64,000 bases of DNA from Candidatus Methanogranum gryphiswaldense (GCA_019262145.1 CP076745.1:679093-743092), one strand, 5' to 3'; positions 17,102-27,597 are shown, counted from the stretch's first letter. Notes: generated from the sequence alone by a model not told the origin. Translations and numbers: made by a program.

Positions 17102-18358
17102 ATGTCATGGAAGCAAGTCGACGAAAATTTTTGGAAGGATAACCGTGCATCAAAAGTTGATTCGGTTATCGATACCGTTCAGGAGATCATTGATCAGGTC
17201 AAGAGAGATGGTGACAAGGCACTTATAGACCTGACGAAGAAGTTCGACAAGATCGATATCAAGTCCATCGTTGTCACCAGAGATGAGGTCGATGAGGCCT
17301 ATGATGAGGTAAATCAAGACCTCGTAGATGAGCTTGAAGAGGCAGCATATCGTATCCAACGCTTCCATGAGATGCAGGTGCCCCCGGACCTATGGACACG
17401 CGAGATCGAACCAGGCATAACATTGGGTGTCAAGAGCACACCTCTTTCCAGGGTCGGCTGTTATATTCCAGGAGGAAGGGCATCGTATCCGTCCACAGCA
17501 TTGATGTGCATCATTCCGGCACGTGTGGCGGGAGTGGATGAGATCGTTTGTTGTACTCCTGCACCTATCAACCCTATCACACTTGTCGCTCTCGACATAG
17601 CAGGTGTTGACGAGATATACAAGATCGGGGGGGCACAGGCTATCGCCGCCATGGCATTAGGGACAGAATCAATTGAGCCGGTCCAGAAGATCGTAGGTCC
17701 TGGTAACGTATATGTTACCGCGGCAAAGACCATTCTGAGGAAGAATGTAGAGATAGATTTCCCTGCAGGTCCAAGTGAGATCGGCGTTCTTGCCGATTCA
17801 TCCGCAGTACCTGCATTTGTGGCATCCGATCTGATCGCTCAGGCCGAGCACGACCCATCATCCGCATGTCTCATGATAACCAATGACAAAGGTCTTCCAG
17901 AAAAGGTCTGGAAGGAGATGGAATTGATGATATCTGCGGCTCCAAGGAAGAACATAATCGAGAAGGCCCTCAACAATTCAGGATATATCGTGGTTGAGGA
18001 TATGGATCTGGGGATAGAGATAATGAACACCATTGCGCCCGAGCATCTTTCGATACAGACCAGGGATACCTTCGACACTCTTTCCAAGGTGACAAACGCT
18101 GGTTCGATATTCATCGGGCCGTATACTCCGGTTGCAGCAGGCGATTATGCCTCAGGAACTAACCATGTATTGCCCACGGCCGGACACGCGGCCACATCAT
18201 CAGGACTTAATGTTGCACATTTCCGCAAGACATCTACCGTGCAGATCTTGACTAAGCAGGGTCTTTCGATTCTCGCCCCTACGATAGAGGCCATCGCCAC
18301 GGCGGAAGGTCTGAATGCGCACTGCGAGTCAGTAAAGATCAGGAAATCTGAAGAGTGA
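17102..18358 (+). CDS. hisD: histidinol dehydrogenase
   Basis: This 418-residue zinc enzyme carries out the last two oxidations of histidine synthesis, histidinol to histidine with NAD. Family markers are GCYIPGGRASYPS, GPGNVYVTAAK, DFPAGPSEIGVLAD and the catalytic region APEHLSIQ. The start ATG 17102 fits a leaderless transcript; an in-frame GTG 48 bases earlier adds residues without homology. No other his genes are adjacent, so the pathway is scattered. The polyphosphate kinase gene starts seven bases after the stop. Confidence 0.9.
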   Translation: MSWKQVDENFWKDNRASKVDSVIDTVQEIIDQVKRDGDKALIDLTKKFDKIDIKSIVVTRDEVDEAYDEVNQDLVDELEEAAYRIQRFHEMQVPPDLWTREIEPGITLGVKSTPLSRVGCYIPGGRASYPSTALMCIIPARVAGVDEIVCCTPAPINPITLVALDIAGVDEIYKIGGAQAIAAMALGTESIEPVQKIVGPGNVYVTAAKTILRKNVEIDFPAGPSEIGVLADSSAVPAFVASDLIAQAEHDPSSACLMITNDKGLPEKVWKEMELMISAAPRKNIIEKALNNSGYIVVEDMDLGIEIMNTIAPEHLSIQTRDTFDTLSKVTNAGSIFIGPYTPVAAGDYASGTNHVLPTAGHAATSSGLNVAHFRKTSTVQILTKQGLSILAPTIEAIATAEGLNAHCESVKIRKSEE

Positions 18359-18364
18359 AGTTAC

Positions 18365-20446
18365 ATGACAGATCCAATCGATCTCTATGACCATTCATTG
18401 TACATAAACAGGGAATTATCCTGGTTGGAGTTTAATAGACGTTGTCTTCTTGAGGCAGAGGATAAGACCAATCCGACACTGGAGAGAGTCAAGTTCTTGG
18501 CCATAGCATATGGTAACATGGATGAGTTCTTCATGATACGCATCCCCGGCATGATATCGAGGGAGATAATGGATTCTTTGACCTATGTGGGACCAGACTC
18601 TTACGAGAATCATGATGAATTCGTAAAAGACGTCAACAAGAAGGTCGAATCTCTCGTAGAAGGTTATGATTCCTGTTGGAACGATCTGAGTGTTGATCTT
18701 TCAGAAAAGAACATCCGCATCAGGACAATTGAATCTCTTAACAAGATACAGAGAAGTTGGATAGATGATTACTACAAAAAGAGGGTGCACGCCCTTCTGA
18801 CGCCCTTAGCGTTGGATGTTTCGCACCCATTCCCTTTCATTTCAAACAATTCTCTTAACCTGGCCGTGAAGATAAAGAAGAATGAGAATGAGTATCTGTA
18901 TGCAAGGGTAAAGGTGCCTACAAGCATACTTCCCAGATTCGTTAAGATACCCTCTGATAAGACCGGGGTCGACTTCGTACTTCTGGAGAATATCCTTAAG
19001 GCGAACATCGGACTGCTTTTTCCAGGAAGCGACATCGTAGGGATATACAACTTTAGGGTCACCAGGAATGCGGATGTCAAGGTAACGATAGATGAGGCTT
19101 GCGATCTGATGTCCGCAGTAGAGACATCATTGGATTCCCGTGATATGGGATTCCCGGTCAGGATGATGGTCGAAGAGGATATGCCTCAGGAGATGATCGA
19201 TCTTTTTGGCCGTAATCTTAAACTTTCAAATTATCAGATACACAAGGTATCCGTCGGGGGTATGTTGCTTACAGACCTATGGGAAGTGGCAGGTCTGAAC
19301 TATCCCAAATTAAAAGAGAAGCCATTCTTACCGTTCTGTCCGCCCGAATTCGGAGAGGATGCATGTATATTCAACACCATCAGGGAAAGGGATTGGATCC
19401 TGTTCCACCCGTACGAATCTTTTGATGCCGTCATACATCTTCTGAACGAGGCTGCCGACGATCCCAAGGTCCAGAGCATTAAGATATGCTTGTATAGAAT
19501 CGGAAAGGATCCGTCCATGATCCGCGCGTTGATGAGGGCGAAGGAAAAGGGGAAAGCAGTCTCCGTTCTAATGGAATTACGTGCGAAGTTCGATGAAACG
19601 AACAATATACATCTCGCAAAGGAATTGGAGAAGATGGGGGTGCACGTGGTCTATGGTCCGGTCGAACTGAAGGTCCATTCCAAGCTTCTGCAGATCATAA
19701 GGCTCGAAGGAGAGCATCTGATCAGATACACTCATCTAAGTTCCGGAAATTATAACTCCAGCACAGCCAAGCAATATGGCGACATTTCATTCTTCACTGC
19801 GAATCAGGTGATAGGACAGGATGTCGGGGAACTCTTCAACGCTCTCACTGGATTCTTCGGGCCGAGGGATTATTCGCATCTTCTTGTGGCACCGCTTACA
19901 CTCAAGAGCGAGCTGCTTCGCAAGATAAGACGTGAGGCGGACAACCAGCGTGCAGGGAACAAGGGATATGTCGTCCTCAAGGCCAACGGTCTTGTGGATT
20001 CTGATATCATTGCTGAACTGTACAGGGCATCACAGGCAGGCGTTAAGATCGAACTTATAATAAGGGGTCTGTGTTGTTTGCGTCCCGGTATTCCCGGTGT
20101 GTCTGAGAACATTCGTGTGACAAGTGTCGTTGACATGTTCCTCGAGCATTCAAGGATCTACTATTTTGAGAATGGCGGCGATCCTGAGATGTACATGGGC
20201 TCTTCGGACATGATGCCCCGTAATCTCATTGCAAGGGTGGAAGTGCTATTCCCTGTCCTGGACAAGGAGATGATGGTGAACATCAGGGAAAACATTCTGA
20301 ATGTGCATCTCAACGATAATGTGAAAGCAAAGGTACTGAACTCCTCCGGTGAGTATTTGCCTGTTGTCAGAAAGAGCAGGGCAAAGAAACTCCGCTCGCA
20401 GAAATGGTTCATCGAGAACAGGGGTGTTTGGCATGGGAAGCATTGA
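18365..20446 (+). CDS. ppk1: polyphosphate kinase (PPK1)
   Basis: The 693-residue protein has the complete PPK1 layout: N-terminal NRELSWLEFNRRCL, a PHP-like head domain, and two PLD-like catalytic halves. The phosphorylated His is in KVHSKLLQI and the second His is in FLEHSRIYYF. PPK1 reversibly makes polyphosphate from ATP. It is followed by, and overlaps by 14 bases, an exopolyphosphatase, so synthesis and breakdown are encoded together as in many bacteria. PPK1 is scattered in archaea, and transfer from bacteria is possible. Confidence 0.9.
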   Translation: MTDPIDLYDHSLYINRELSWLEFNRRCLLEAEDKTNPTLERVKFLAIAYGNMDEFFMIRIPGMISREIMDSLTYVGPDSYENHDEFVKDVNKKVESLVEGYDSCWNDLSVDLSEKNIRIRTIESLNKIQRSWIDDYYKKRVHALLTPLALDVSHPFPFISNNSLNLAVKIKKNENEYLYARVKVPTSILPRFVKIPSDKTGVDFVLLENILKANIGLLFPGSDIVGIYNFRVTRNADVKVTIDEACDLMSAVETSLDSRDMGFPVRMMVEEDMPQEMIDLFGRNLKLSNYQIHKVSVGGMLLTDLWEVAGLNYPKLKEKPFLPFCPPEFGEDACIFNTIRERDWILFHPYESFDAVIHLLNEAADDPKVQSIKICLYRIGKDPSMIRALMRAKEKGKAVSVLMELRAKFDETNNIHLAKELEKMGVHVVYGPVELKVHSKLLQIIRLEGEHLIRYTHLSSGNYNSSTAKQYGDISFFTANQVIGQDVGELFNALTGFFGPRDYSHLLVAPLTLKSELLRKIRREADNQRAGNKGYVVLKANGLVDSDIIAELYRASQAGVKIELIIRGLCCLRPGIPGVSENIRVTSVVDMFLEHSRIYYFENGGDPEMYMGSSDMMPRNLIARVEVLFPVLDKEMMVNIRENILNVHLNDNVKAKVLNSSGEYLPVVRKSRAKKLRSQKWFIENRGVWHGKH

Positions 20447-21956
20447 CGGCGAGGTTGTCGGTTTCATCGATGTCGGTACAAATTCTGTGCATGTCCTAGT
20501 GGTGAAATATTATGAAGGATCGATGGGAACCACGATCTTCCAGGATAAAGAGGTCATACGTTTAGGACAGAGTCTCTATTCCAATGGTTATATTGACAAG
20601 GAGACGATAGAGAAGGCGCGTTTGGTCATAAACAACTTTGCAGAGACCGCCAGGAACATGGGTGCCGATAAGGTAATTGCCATGGCGACATGCGCTGCCA
20701 GAGAAGCGAACAATAAGAAAGAGCTTTTGGATGCGATAAGATCGGACGGGGTCGATGTCAGCATTATTCCAGGGTATGAGGAGGCCAGGCTCATACGTCT
20801 CGGACTTTTCGGTCCGGTCGCTCCCAAGGAGAACACATTAGCAATCGATATAGGGGGTGGCAGCACCGAGATAATACTCTGTCGCGAGAAAGAGGACGTT
20901 TACCTGGATAGTCTCAGCGTGGGTGCTGTAAGATTCGCATACGGTTGCGGCATATCACCAAATAAAGCTCTCACATTTGCAGAGTACGATCATCTGAGAA
21001 GAGAGGTCGATCTCAGATCGAATCATACATGCAGAAAGGTCAACGAGTACGGGTTTTTACGTGCATATGGTTCGTCGGGCACAATGATCGCACTGGCGGA
21101 GATGTGTGCTGCCAAGAGAGGAGACAATGATTCCTCTTACATGATGTACTATGAGCTGGTCGCTCTTATGAAAGAATTGTACACCAAGGATGTGAAAGGC
21201 AGATGCACCGTTGTAGGAATGAACCCTTCCAGGGCAGACATAATTGTTGCCGGTGGGGCCATAGCTGAAGAATTGATGTATCTCCTTAACATAGATCGCA
21301 TAGAGATAAGTTTGAACGGTCTGAAACAGGGGATGCAGATAGATTATCTCATGAAATTTGGGAATTCCGATTTCAATGTTAGGGAATCTTCAGTAAGAGG
21401 ATTGGCGGGTAGATGTCAATACGATAAACAACACGCCGATATTGTCCGTAAGAATGCATTGTTCCTTTTCGACCGTATGAAAGAACAGGGCGTACACAAA
21501 ATGGATGGTGAGATGAGGGAGCTCTTGGCCTATTCATCAACTCTTCATGATATCGGTGAGTTCATCAATTATCCGAAACATCAGATCCACACATTCATCA
21601 TAATAACCAATTCCAATCTTGGTGGATTCACAACAGACGAACTCAAGACAATGGGGTTCATTGCAAGATTCCATCATAAGAAATTCCCTGCAAAAGATGC
21701 AAAGGTCTTCGGCGACATGTCACCAAGGCAGATCGCAAATATTCGCGAATGTGCCTTGATGCTGAAGATAGCAGATATACTGGACAGGCGTCACAGTTCT
21801 GCCATAGAAGAGATAGATGTCACTTTGGATGGAGACACGCTGATGCTCGAACTTAGATCCGAACTCGATATGAGCATGGAGGCTTGGAAATTGGTCTCTA
21901 TTGAGCCCGATATCGAGGATGTGTTTGGATTGAAGTTCAAGATAATCAAGTCTTAA
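20433..21956 (+). CDS. ppx: exopolyphosphatase/pppGpp phosphohydrolase (Ppx/GppA) with HD-like C-terminus
   Basis: The 507-residue protein starts with FIDVGTNSVHVLV and has LAIDIGGGSTEI, the two phosphate-binding loops of the ASKHA fold. The C-terminal ~190 residues form an HD-type helical domain (STLHDIGEF then HQIHTFIII). Ppx removes terminal phosphates from polyphosphate. ATG 20433 lies inside the end of ppk1; a longer frame upstream only shadows ppk1. Its stop overlaps the end of the convergent CDGSH gene by four bases. Confidence 0.85.
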   Translation: MGSIDGEVVGFIDVGTNSVHVLVVKYYEGSMGTTIFQDKEVIRLGQSLYSNGYIDKETIEKARLVINNFAETARNMGADKVIAMATCAAREANNKKELLDAIRSDGVDVSIIPGYEEARLIRLGLFGPVAPKENTLAIDIGGGSTEIILCREKEDVYLDSLSVGAVRFAYGCGISPNKALTFAEYDHLRREVDLRSNHTCRKVNEYGFLRAYGSSGTMIALAEMCAAKRGDNDSSYMMYYELVALMKELYTKDVKGRCTVVGMNPSRADIIVAGGAIAEELMYLLNIDRIEISLNGLKQGMQIDYLMKFGNSDFNVRESSVRGLAGRCQYDKQHADIVRKNALFLFDRMKEQGVHKMDGEMRELLAYSSTLHDIGEFINYPKHQIHTFIIITNSNLGGFTTDELKTMGFIARFHHKKFPAKDAKVFGDMSPRQIANIRECALMLKIADILDRRHSSAIEEIDVTLDGDTLMLELRSELDMSMEAWKLVSIEPDIEDVFGLKFKIIKS

Positions 21957-22603
21957 TGTGAAAGGTGGGACGAGTCACAGAAAGGCATGTTGCTTGATTT
22001 TCCGCATCTGCATAGAGCAACACGGTTCCTTATCTCGTATTTCTCTCCATCAGCGGAGATGACAGGTACCTTGCCTTTGACCCATATTGGGCCGATGCCA
22101 TGAACATCATTGGTAACGGATATCTCCATGTTGAATTCAGGTTCCTGTTTCTCACCTTTTATGATGAGGGTCAGACTGCCTCCAGGGCAGTTGTCGCATT
22201 GGCTCCTTGCATCACCCAGATATTTTTCTTTTTTAATGGATTCCTCTATTTTCTTACCAGCGTGACAGAATCCTGCACCAGTGCATAAGATCGGTTTTTC
22301 CATTAATTGGACATTTTCGCATCCATTGGTTATTTTGGACGTCTTGTCGTATGGTTCATTCCCTGCGGTTTCTTTTCCATCGAAATGTACAGCTGCATGT
22401 GATCCGTCGCAGAATGGCATGGATTTGGATTTTCCGCATCTGCATAATGCATATATCTCATCAGTGGAGTATTTTTTGTCGTTCGTCCAACCTACGGGTT
22501 TTCCAAGGGCATCGATCTTCACCGAAATCTCATCTAAAGGAATATTTCCATAGACCATGTAAGGTCCATTCTTCATAATTTTTATATTTCGGTCATCATT
22601 CAT
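21953..22603 (-). CDS. CDGSH iron-sulfur domain protein
   Basis: The 216-residue protein has two full CDGSH motifs, CRCGKSKSMPFCDGSH (about 53-68) and CRCGKSSNMPFCDSSH (about 196-211). Each has the three-Cys, one-His ligand set of a 2Fe-2S cluster. Between them is a partial site (CTGAGFCHAGKKI, later CDNCPGGSL) of the Fer4/MitoNEET-like iron-binding zinc-finger type. Such proteins handle electrons or clusters. The second site has Ser where the consensus has Gly. It stands alone and convergent with ppx. Confidence 0.8.
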   Translation of the reverse strand: MNDDRNIKIMKNGPYMVYGNIPLDEISVKIDALGKPVGWTNDKKYSTDEIYALCRCGKSKSMPFCDGSHAAVHFDGKETAGNEPYDKTSKITNGCENVQLMEKPILCTGAGFCHAGKKIEESIKKEKYLGDARSQCDNCPGGSLTLIIKGEKQEPEFNMEISVTNDVHGIGPIWVKGKVPVISADGEKYEIRNRVALCRCGKSSNMPFCDSSHLSH

Positions 22604-22925
22604 ATCAAATCAGTATCCCATCCTGCTAAGCAATATTTAAACTCTGTTGATGTTTAGCATAGACTAAATCTTGTTTTGTTGTTTTTGATCGTTTTAGCAA
22701 TATGGTCTAATATTTGGAAGATTGTACGCGTAAATCGTAGATTCATCAAATTAATTCGTAATGGATTTATCATAATTTGGAATAAAGATGCAATAATTAC
22801 CTAGCTTTTTATATTCAAATAAACATGTCGGAATCATAGCAGGAGTCAACCCCTTGCACATGGTTTCGACCTGTTGATTCCTGCTGAAAATTTCATATCC
22901 CAATGTTTTTGAGAGATAATGCGCT
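22604..22925. other. intergenic region between CDGSH and nreA
   Basis: This 322-base AT-rich gap holds divergent promoters. TTTTTATATTCAAAT (22806-22820) is a TATA candidate for nreA, predicting transcription from ~22835, right at the hairpin at 22838-22885. On the other side, TTTAAACTCTG near 22636 is a candidate for the CDGSH gene. No tRNA or open frame of note is seen. Confidence 0.5.
22838..22885 (+). ncRNA. structured 5' leader hairpin upstream of nreA
   Basis: AGCAGGAGTCAAC (22838-22850) pairs with GTTGATTCCTGCT (22873-22885), 13 bp with one G-T wobble, closing a 22-base loop. It sits at the predicted transcript start of the DNA repair gene and ends 40 bases before the ATG. It is either a leader element or a small RNA. 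Confidence 0.4.
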
Positions 22926-24215
22926 ATGGGAACATGCATGTCTAAAACTGGTTTCTTTGATGAGATGGCCGCTTATAACAAGGCTCCTACGGAGACGGGA
23001 CTCTGTTCCATCTGCAAAGGTTCAAGGAAACTATGTGGCAAGGATAGATGTCCTCTGATGATCAAGTTCTATTCTCAGCAGAGGACGATGCCTCTGATCA
23101 ATGTAAAGGATCTTGCTGGATGCAGTCCTCCTGCGGTCTTTGTAGGAAGATACGGCTATCCGAAGGTCGACATAGGTCCGTTGTTGCCTCCTGAGTTCGG
23201 CGATACTTCAATAATGGATAAGCCTGAAAGATGGGTGGGTAAGTCGATAGATGAGATCGTGGACATGAGGTTTAGGTTGGTCCGTGGCAAATATAGGATA
23301 GACGCTACTAATTTCAAGACGGCCGGCAGGATAGTGGACAGCATACAGGAATTGGCACTGACGGAGAAGCCTGTTGAGGTGGAAGCGAATTTTAGGCAAA
23401 AACCCACCGGAAGAGTGATCTTGGACGATGAGGTTCAGCCGTTCGGTCCATCTGCACGCATGGACGATATGAAGATGGGCAATGGAAGATTCGAAAAGAA
23501 TCTGGAGAAATCTTATTACGATACGGATCTCAACGCTGTCGGTGCGGTCATCAACGCATACAATGGAGGGACGCTGATCTCCGAGATCCAAAAGGCATTC
23601 TCTGTCGGTACCATGGGCATGGACAAGAGGAGACGTTTCGTACCTACTAGGTGGAGCATAACCGCTGTCGATGATATGATTGGCAAGAATCTGCTTAAAA
23701 CGACCAAGTTTTTTGATACGATCGATGATTTCCGGATATATTATTGGGAACAATTGGACAACAGATGGTGCATCATGATGATGCCGACGACGTGGAGATA
23801 CGAACTTATTGAGGCATGGTACCCCAATACAACATGGAATCCTACAGGAAGGGACATCGACATCATCTCTGATTGTGAATTCTTCGATGGTCGTTCAGAA
23901 TATGCGCACATAGGTGGATGCTACTATGCGGCCAGGATGGCGGTCAACGAACTTCTAACCAAGGAGAGACGTACCGCGGGAGTGGTTATAATGAGAGAAG
24001 CGCATCCCGGATACGTCATGCCTGTAGGCGTATGGAATGTCAGAGAGAATGTCAGAGCCGCACTCGGTCAGACGACCCCATACCATTTTGATACTCTGAA
24101 TTCTGCACTTACATACGTCGATAGTGTGATGGACATCAAGCAGAACATGTGGATAAAACATTCAGGCGTCATGAGCGATTATCTTGTTCAAAGGAGGATC
24201 GAGGACTATTACTGA
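22926..24215 (+). CDS. nreA: archaeal DNA repair protein NreA
   Basis: The 429-residue protein matches the Nre family. An N-terminal zinc-binding segment CSICKGSRKLCGKDRCP (about 26-42) is followed by the long conserved region with CSPPAVFVGRYGYP and ADGYLVQ-type end. The last residues, QRRIEDYY, fit the PCNA-interacting box Qxx[I/L]xx[F/Y][F/Y], as described for NreA, which acts in repair of alkylation and mitomycin damage. An in-frame ATG at 22938 is an alternative start. The radical SAM gene overlaps its 3' end. Confidence 0.8.
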   Translation: MGTCMSKTGFFDEMAAYNKAPTETGLCSICKGSRKLCGKDRCPLMIKFYSQQRTMPLINVKDLAGCSPPAVFVGRYGYPKVDIGPLLPPEFGDTSIMDKPERWVGKSIDEIVDMRFRLVRGKYRIDATNFKTAGRIVDSIQELALTEKPVEVEANFRQKPTGRVILDDEVQPFGPSARMDDMKMGNGRFEKNLEKSYYDTDLNAVGAVINAYNGGTLISEIQKAFSVGTMGMDKRRRFVPTRWSITAVDDMIGKNLLKTTKFFDTIDDFRIYYWEQLDNRWCIMMMPTTWRYELIEAWYPNTTWNPTGRDIDIISDCEFFDGRSEYAHIGGCYYAARMAVNELLTKERRTAGVVIMREAHPGYVMPVGVWNVRENVRAALGQTTPYHFDTLNSALTYVDSVMDIKQNMWIKHSGVMSDYLVQRRIEDYY

Positions 24216-24984
24216 TCTTTCTGAATATGGGAATGTGGGTGAATGGGACGGCCCGTACAGGATGATCGAGTGTAAACGCGCACTTTCCCCGTCAGGTCTT
24301 CCAGGTATCAACTATGCGTTGAATCCTTATGGGGGATGTGAACATGGCTGTGTCTACTGTTATGCACCTGAGGTCCTGCATACTGATTGGAAGGATTGGA
24401 GGGTGGTAAAGGTCCGTTCCAATATAGTTGAAAGGCTGGCAGTCGAATTGTCCGGCCTATCGGGAACGATCGGCATCGGCACGGTCACAGATCCATACCA
24501 GGGTGCGGAAAGAAGGTTCCTTCTGACGCGGTATTGTTTAGAAGAATTGAAGAGACATGATTTCAGGGTCCATATTCATACTAAATCGGACCTCATATTG
24601 CGGGACATCGAATTGATATCGTCAATGAAAGGCGAGGTCGGGATAACGATAACTGGGCTGGACGATAAACGTTCCAAGATGACAGAGCCCGGGGCCCCAA
24701 TGCCCGATAGAAGACTGAACGCATTGAAACAGCTTACCGATGCGGGTTTGAACACTTATGCTCTGGTAGGGCCTGTGTTGGATCATCTCGAAGGACATGA
24801 ACGCGAATTTGTCGATGCGATCGTTTCCACAGGAGTTCGCAGAGCAGTTATAGATTCACTTAACATGAGGCCGCAGTTGGGAGAACGCCTACAAAGAATG
24901 AATATCAGAGGTTCTGATAAGGCAAAGGATACGATTCGTCAGATGTTCCGTGAATCTGGTCTCAAGGTCGAAAACGTTTTCTGA
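24184..24984 (+). CDS. SPL-like radical SAM protein
   Basis: The radical SAM motif CEHGCVYCYAPE gives the CxxxCxxC cluster ligands near residue 52, preceded by NPYGG. Later GTVTDPYQGAE and the TIM-barrel strands match the spore-photoproduct-lyase-like Rv2578c/COG1533 group, whose substrates are mostly unknown. The start is uncertain: the frame opens at TTG 24184 inside nreA, but AGGAGG at 24192-24197 points to a later start, possibly the GTG at 24235. Overlap with nreA suggests co-transcription and perhaps a DNA repair role. Confidence 0.7.
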   Translation: MFKGGSRTITDLSEYGNVGEWDGPYRMIECKRALSPSGLPGINYALNPYGGCEHGCVYCYAPEVLHTDWKDWRVVKVRSNIVERLAVELSGLSGTIGIGTVTDPYQGAERRFLLTRYCLEELKRHDFRVHIHTKSDLILRDIELISSMKGEVGITITGLDDKRSKMTEPGAPMPDRRLNALKQLTDAGLNTYALVGPVLDHLEGHEREFVDAIVSTGVRRAVIDSLNMRPQLGERLQRMNIRGSDKAKDTIRQMFRESGLKVENVF

Positions 24985-25602
24985 TCAGCTCTTGCTGTAT
25001 AACCTAAGCCAGGCTTGAGCGGCATATATCCTCTTGCGCATTTTGATAAGTTCTCTTTTATCTACTTTTAGGGCATTCTTTCTCTTCCAAATGTATGAGG
25101 ACTCCCATTTCATTTTTAGAACAGAAGATAGTTTTTCTACACTTGAAAGGTACGCATCCGTAAAATCATTGTATGCCATGCATATGGCGCAACCGTCCTC
25201 CACTCTGGAAACAGCATCTTTAAGCTCATCCCATGTGTTTTTTGTTGCTTCGTATGGTATGCATCCTACACGCTGAAAGAAGTCGTTCGCATCGTTGGCA
25301 TATTTTGCCTTGGAATTACGAAAATTATCACCATATCTTGTAAAGCGGACCTGCATGGATTCTTTGATCCTTTGTATGTCCGAGGCTTCTTTGATATTTT
25401 CGGTGTTGAGTTCCTCTACAATGCAATGTAGTGTTTCTTCAACATCACGGTCCGTATAAGTGTTGTCAAAATTAAATGACCTGATCCATATCAGGTTGTT
25501 TTTGACCTTTGAACCGCAATAAACACAGAAGCCTTCCTTCCATTGCTCTTCTAGTTTTACTTGTCCGCCACATTTAGGGCATTTATGTACTACTAGTGTC
25601 AA
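24985..25602 (-). CDS. zinc-ribbon protein of unknown function
   Basis: Residues 8-29 form a zinc ribbon (CPKCGG then CVYCGS), as in TFIIB-like or DUF-type ribbons. The remaining ~175 residues are mainly helical with a tail rich in Lys and Arg. There is no enzyme motif I recognise. TTG 25602 is taken as the start because GGTGAAGAG lies upstream. It is convergent with the radical SAM gene. Confidence 0.55.
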   Translation of the reverse strand: MTLVVHKCPKCGGQVKLEEQWKEGFCVYCGSKVKNNLIWIRSFNFDNTYTDRDVEETLHCIVEELNTENIKEASDIQRIKESMQVRFTRYGDNFRNSKAKYANDANDFFQRVGCIPYEATKNTWDELKDAVSRVEDGCAICMAYNDFTDAYLSSVEKLSSVLKMKWESSYIWKRKNALKVDKRELIKMRKRIYAAQAWLRLYSKS

Positions 25603-25924
25603 CTCTTCACCACTTCAGGGTATGATTTATAGACCTATTAAAGGTAGCGGACCTAAAATAGTACTTATTTTGTCATTTATTTTGTTTCTTGCCTTTCTGA
25701 CGTCGCTTTTCTTCTTAGACTTGTCGTCTGCGTATTAATACTTGAAATCCAGTTTTGTGTTCGAACTCATCATTTATTATCATATCTGTAGTACTTGTAA
25801 CAATATTGTGTCTGGGTCTCCCTTAAGTTAAAACATTTTGTTGCTCAAGTCGTGTTGTTATGCAAATAGATTAATATAGAAGAACAAAATTACTGTAACT
25901 AATCATTTAGGAGGAAAGAATCCT
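25603..25924. other. intergenic region upstream of the thermosome gene
   Basis: The 322-base AT-rich gap holds ATTAATATAGAAG (25870-25882), a TATA candidate for the thermosome gene, and the Shine-Dalgarno GGAGGAAAG at 25911-25919. The left part carries T-rich runs and the promoter side of the zinc-ribbon gene. No RNA gene or conserved repeat is seen. Confidence 0.5.
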
Positions 25925-27550
25925 ATGTACGGAAATTCAAACCAACCAATCATAGTACTCAGAGAGGGTACAGAGAGAACAAAGGACAAGGAGGCCCAGT
26001 ACAATAACATCGCGGCCGCCAAAGCCGTTGCTGATGCAGTCAGGTCAACATTGGGACCCAAAGGTATGGACAAAATGCTAGTCAACACAATTGGAGATGT
26101 CGTCATCACCAATGACGGTGTGACGATCTTGAAAGAGATCGACGTTCAGCACCCTGCGGCAAAGATGGTTGTCGAGGTAGCAAAGACACAGGATACAGAG
26201 TGTGGAGACGGAACAACAACCGCGGTCATACTCGCAGGTGAGCTTCTCAAACAGTCCGAGGAACTTATCAATGCCAATGTCCACCCAACTGTCATAACCA
26301 ATGGATATAACATGGCTGCAGTAAAGGCCAACGAGATCCTTAACAGTATTGCGATCGATGCGACAAAGGACGAGATCCTTAAGAAAGTGGCCTCAACTTC
26401 ACTGACCGGAAAATCCGTCGGAGAGGAAGAGGAAAAACTTGCAGAGATCGTTGTAAAAGCATGCAAAGCTGTTGCAGAGGATGGAAAAGTAGATACTAAG
26501 AACATCCGCGTCCAGAAAAAGGTCGGCGGTGTCATCGGCGATACATACATGATCCAGGGAGTAGTCATTGACAAAGAATGTGTACATTCCCGCATGCCCA
26601 AGAAAGTAGAGAAGGCAAAGATCGCACTGTTCGAATGTTCTTTGGAAGTAAAGAAAACAGAGTTCGATGCACAGATCCAGATCACAGATCCTACAAAGAT
26701 GTCCTCTTTCCTTGCAGAGGAAGAGAACTCCATGAAAGCTATTGTTGACAGCATAAAGAAGGCTGGCGCAAATGTGGTCTTCTGCTCCAAAGGAGTGGAC
26801 GAACTCGTTCAGCACTACATGGCAAAGGCAGGCATCCTTGGATACAGGAGATGCAAACAGAGTGACCTCGAAGCAATCTCGAAGGCAACTGGAGCCAACA
26901 TTGTCGGTGGAGCGATGGAGCTCACCAAAGAGGATCTTGGAATCGCAGGCTGCGTTGAAGAGAAACTCGTTGGAGAGGACGGAATGGCATTCATCACCGG
27001 ATGCAAGAACCCCAAGGCGATCACAATTTTCGCCCGTGGTGGAACAGAACATGTCCTCGAAGAGGTTGAGAGGGCCCTTAACGATGCTATCCGCACTGTC
27101 GGTGTAACTATCGAAGACGGTAAAGTCGTTGCTGGCGCAGGCGCACCCGAGATAGAGCTTGCACAGAGGCTCAGGGAGTACGCTTCATCCGTAGGCGGAA
27201 GGGAGCAGCTCGCCATCGAGAAGTTCTCAAAGGCCATGGAGATAATCCCCTGGACACTTGCAGAGAATGCTGGTATCGATCCAATCGACAGCATAATCAA
27301 GCTGAAGAACGCTCACGACAAGAAGAAGGACGGAAAGTACTTCGGACTCGATCTCGATACCGGAGAGGCAGTAGACATGTACAAGGCAAATGTCATCGAG
27401 CCCCTCAGGGTCAAGACACAGGCGATCAGCTCTGCAAACGAGGTCGCGAACATGATCCTTAGGATCGATGATGTCATCGCATCCCGCAGGTCTGCTCCCC
27501 CCCAGGGTGCAGGCGGAATGCCTCAGGGAATGCCACCTGGAATGATGTAA
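25925..27550 (+). CDS. thermosome subunit (group II chaperonin)
   Basis: The 541-residue protein has the group II chaperonin signature: [15 protein letters not shown], the ATP-binding [30 protein letters not shown], and a Gly/Met-rich tail ([12 protein letters not shown]) that projects into the ring. It folds proteins in an ATP-driven double ring in the cytosol. GGAGGAAAG precedes the ATG, and codon use looks strongly optimised. A long GC hairpin terminator follows. Confidence 0.95.
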   Translation: MYGNSNQPIIVLREGTERTKDKEAQYNNIAAAKAVADAVRSTLGPKGMDKMLVNTIGDVVITNDGVTILKEIDVQHPAAKMVVEVAKTQDTECGDGTTTAVILAGELLKQSEELINANVHPTVITNGYNMAAVKANEILNSIAIDATKDEILKKVASTSLTGKSVGEEEEKLAEIVVKACKAVAEDGKVDTKNIRVQKKVGGVIGDTYMIQGVVIDKECVHSRMPKKVEKAKIALFECSLEVKKTEFDAQIQITDPTKMSSFLAEEENSMKAIVDSIKKAGANVVFCSKGVDELVQHYMAKAGILGYRRCKQSDLEAISKATGANIVGGAMELTKEDLGIAGCVEEKLVGEDGMAFITGCKNPKAITIFARGGTEHVLEEVERALNDAIRTVGVTIEDGKVVAGAGAPEIELAQRLREYASSVGGREQLAIEKFSKAMEIIPWTLAENAGIDPIDSIIKLKNAHDKKKDGKYFGLDLDTGEAVDMYKANVIEPLRVKTQAISSANEVANMILRIDDVIASRRSAPPQGAGGMPQGMPPGMM

Positions 27551-27563
27551 ACCTTATAAGATC

Positions 27564-27597
27564 ACGGGGGGTCATCCCCCCATTTTATTTTTTATTC
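27564..27597 (+). terminator. strong hairpin terminator after the thermosome gene
   Basis: A G-run (ACGGGGGGTCAT) pairs with a C-run (CCCCCC) at about 27566-27582 and is followed by TTTTATTTTTTATT. This is the classic hairpin plus T-run. Confidence 0.8.
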
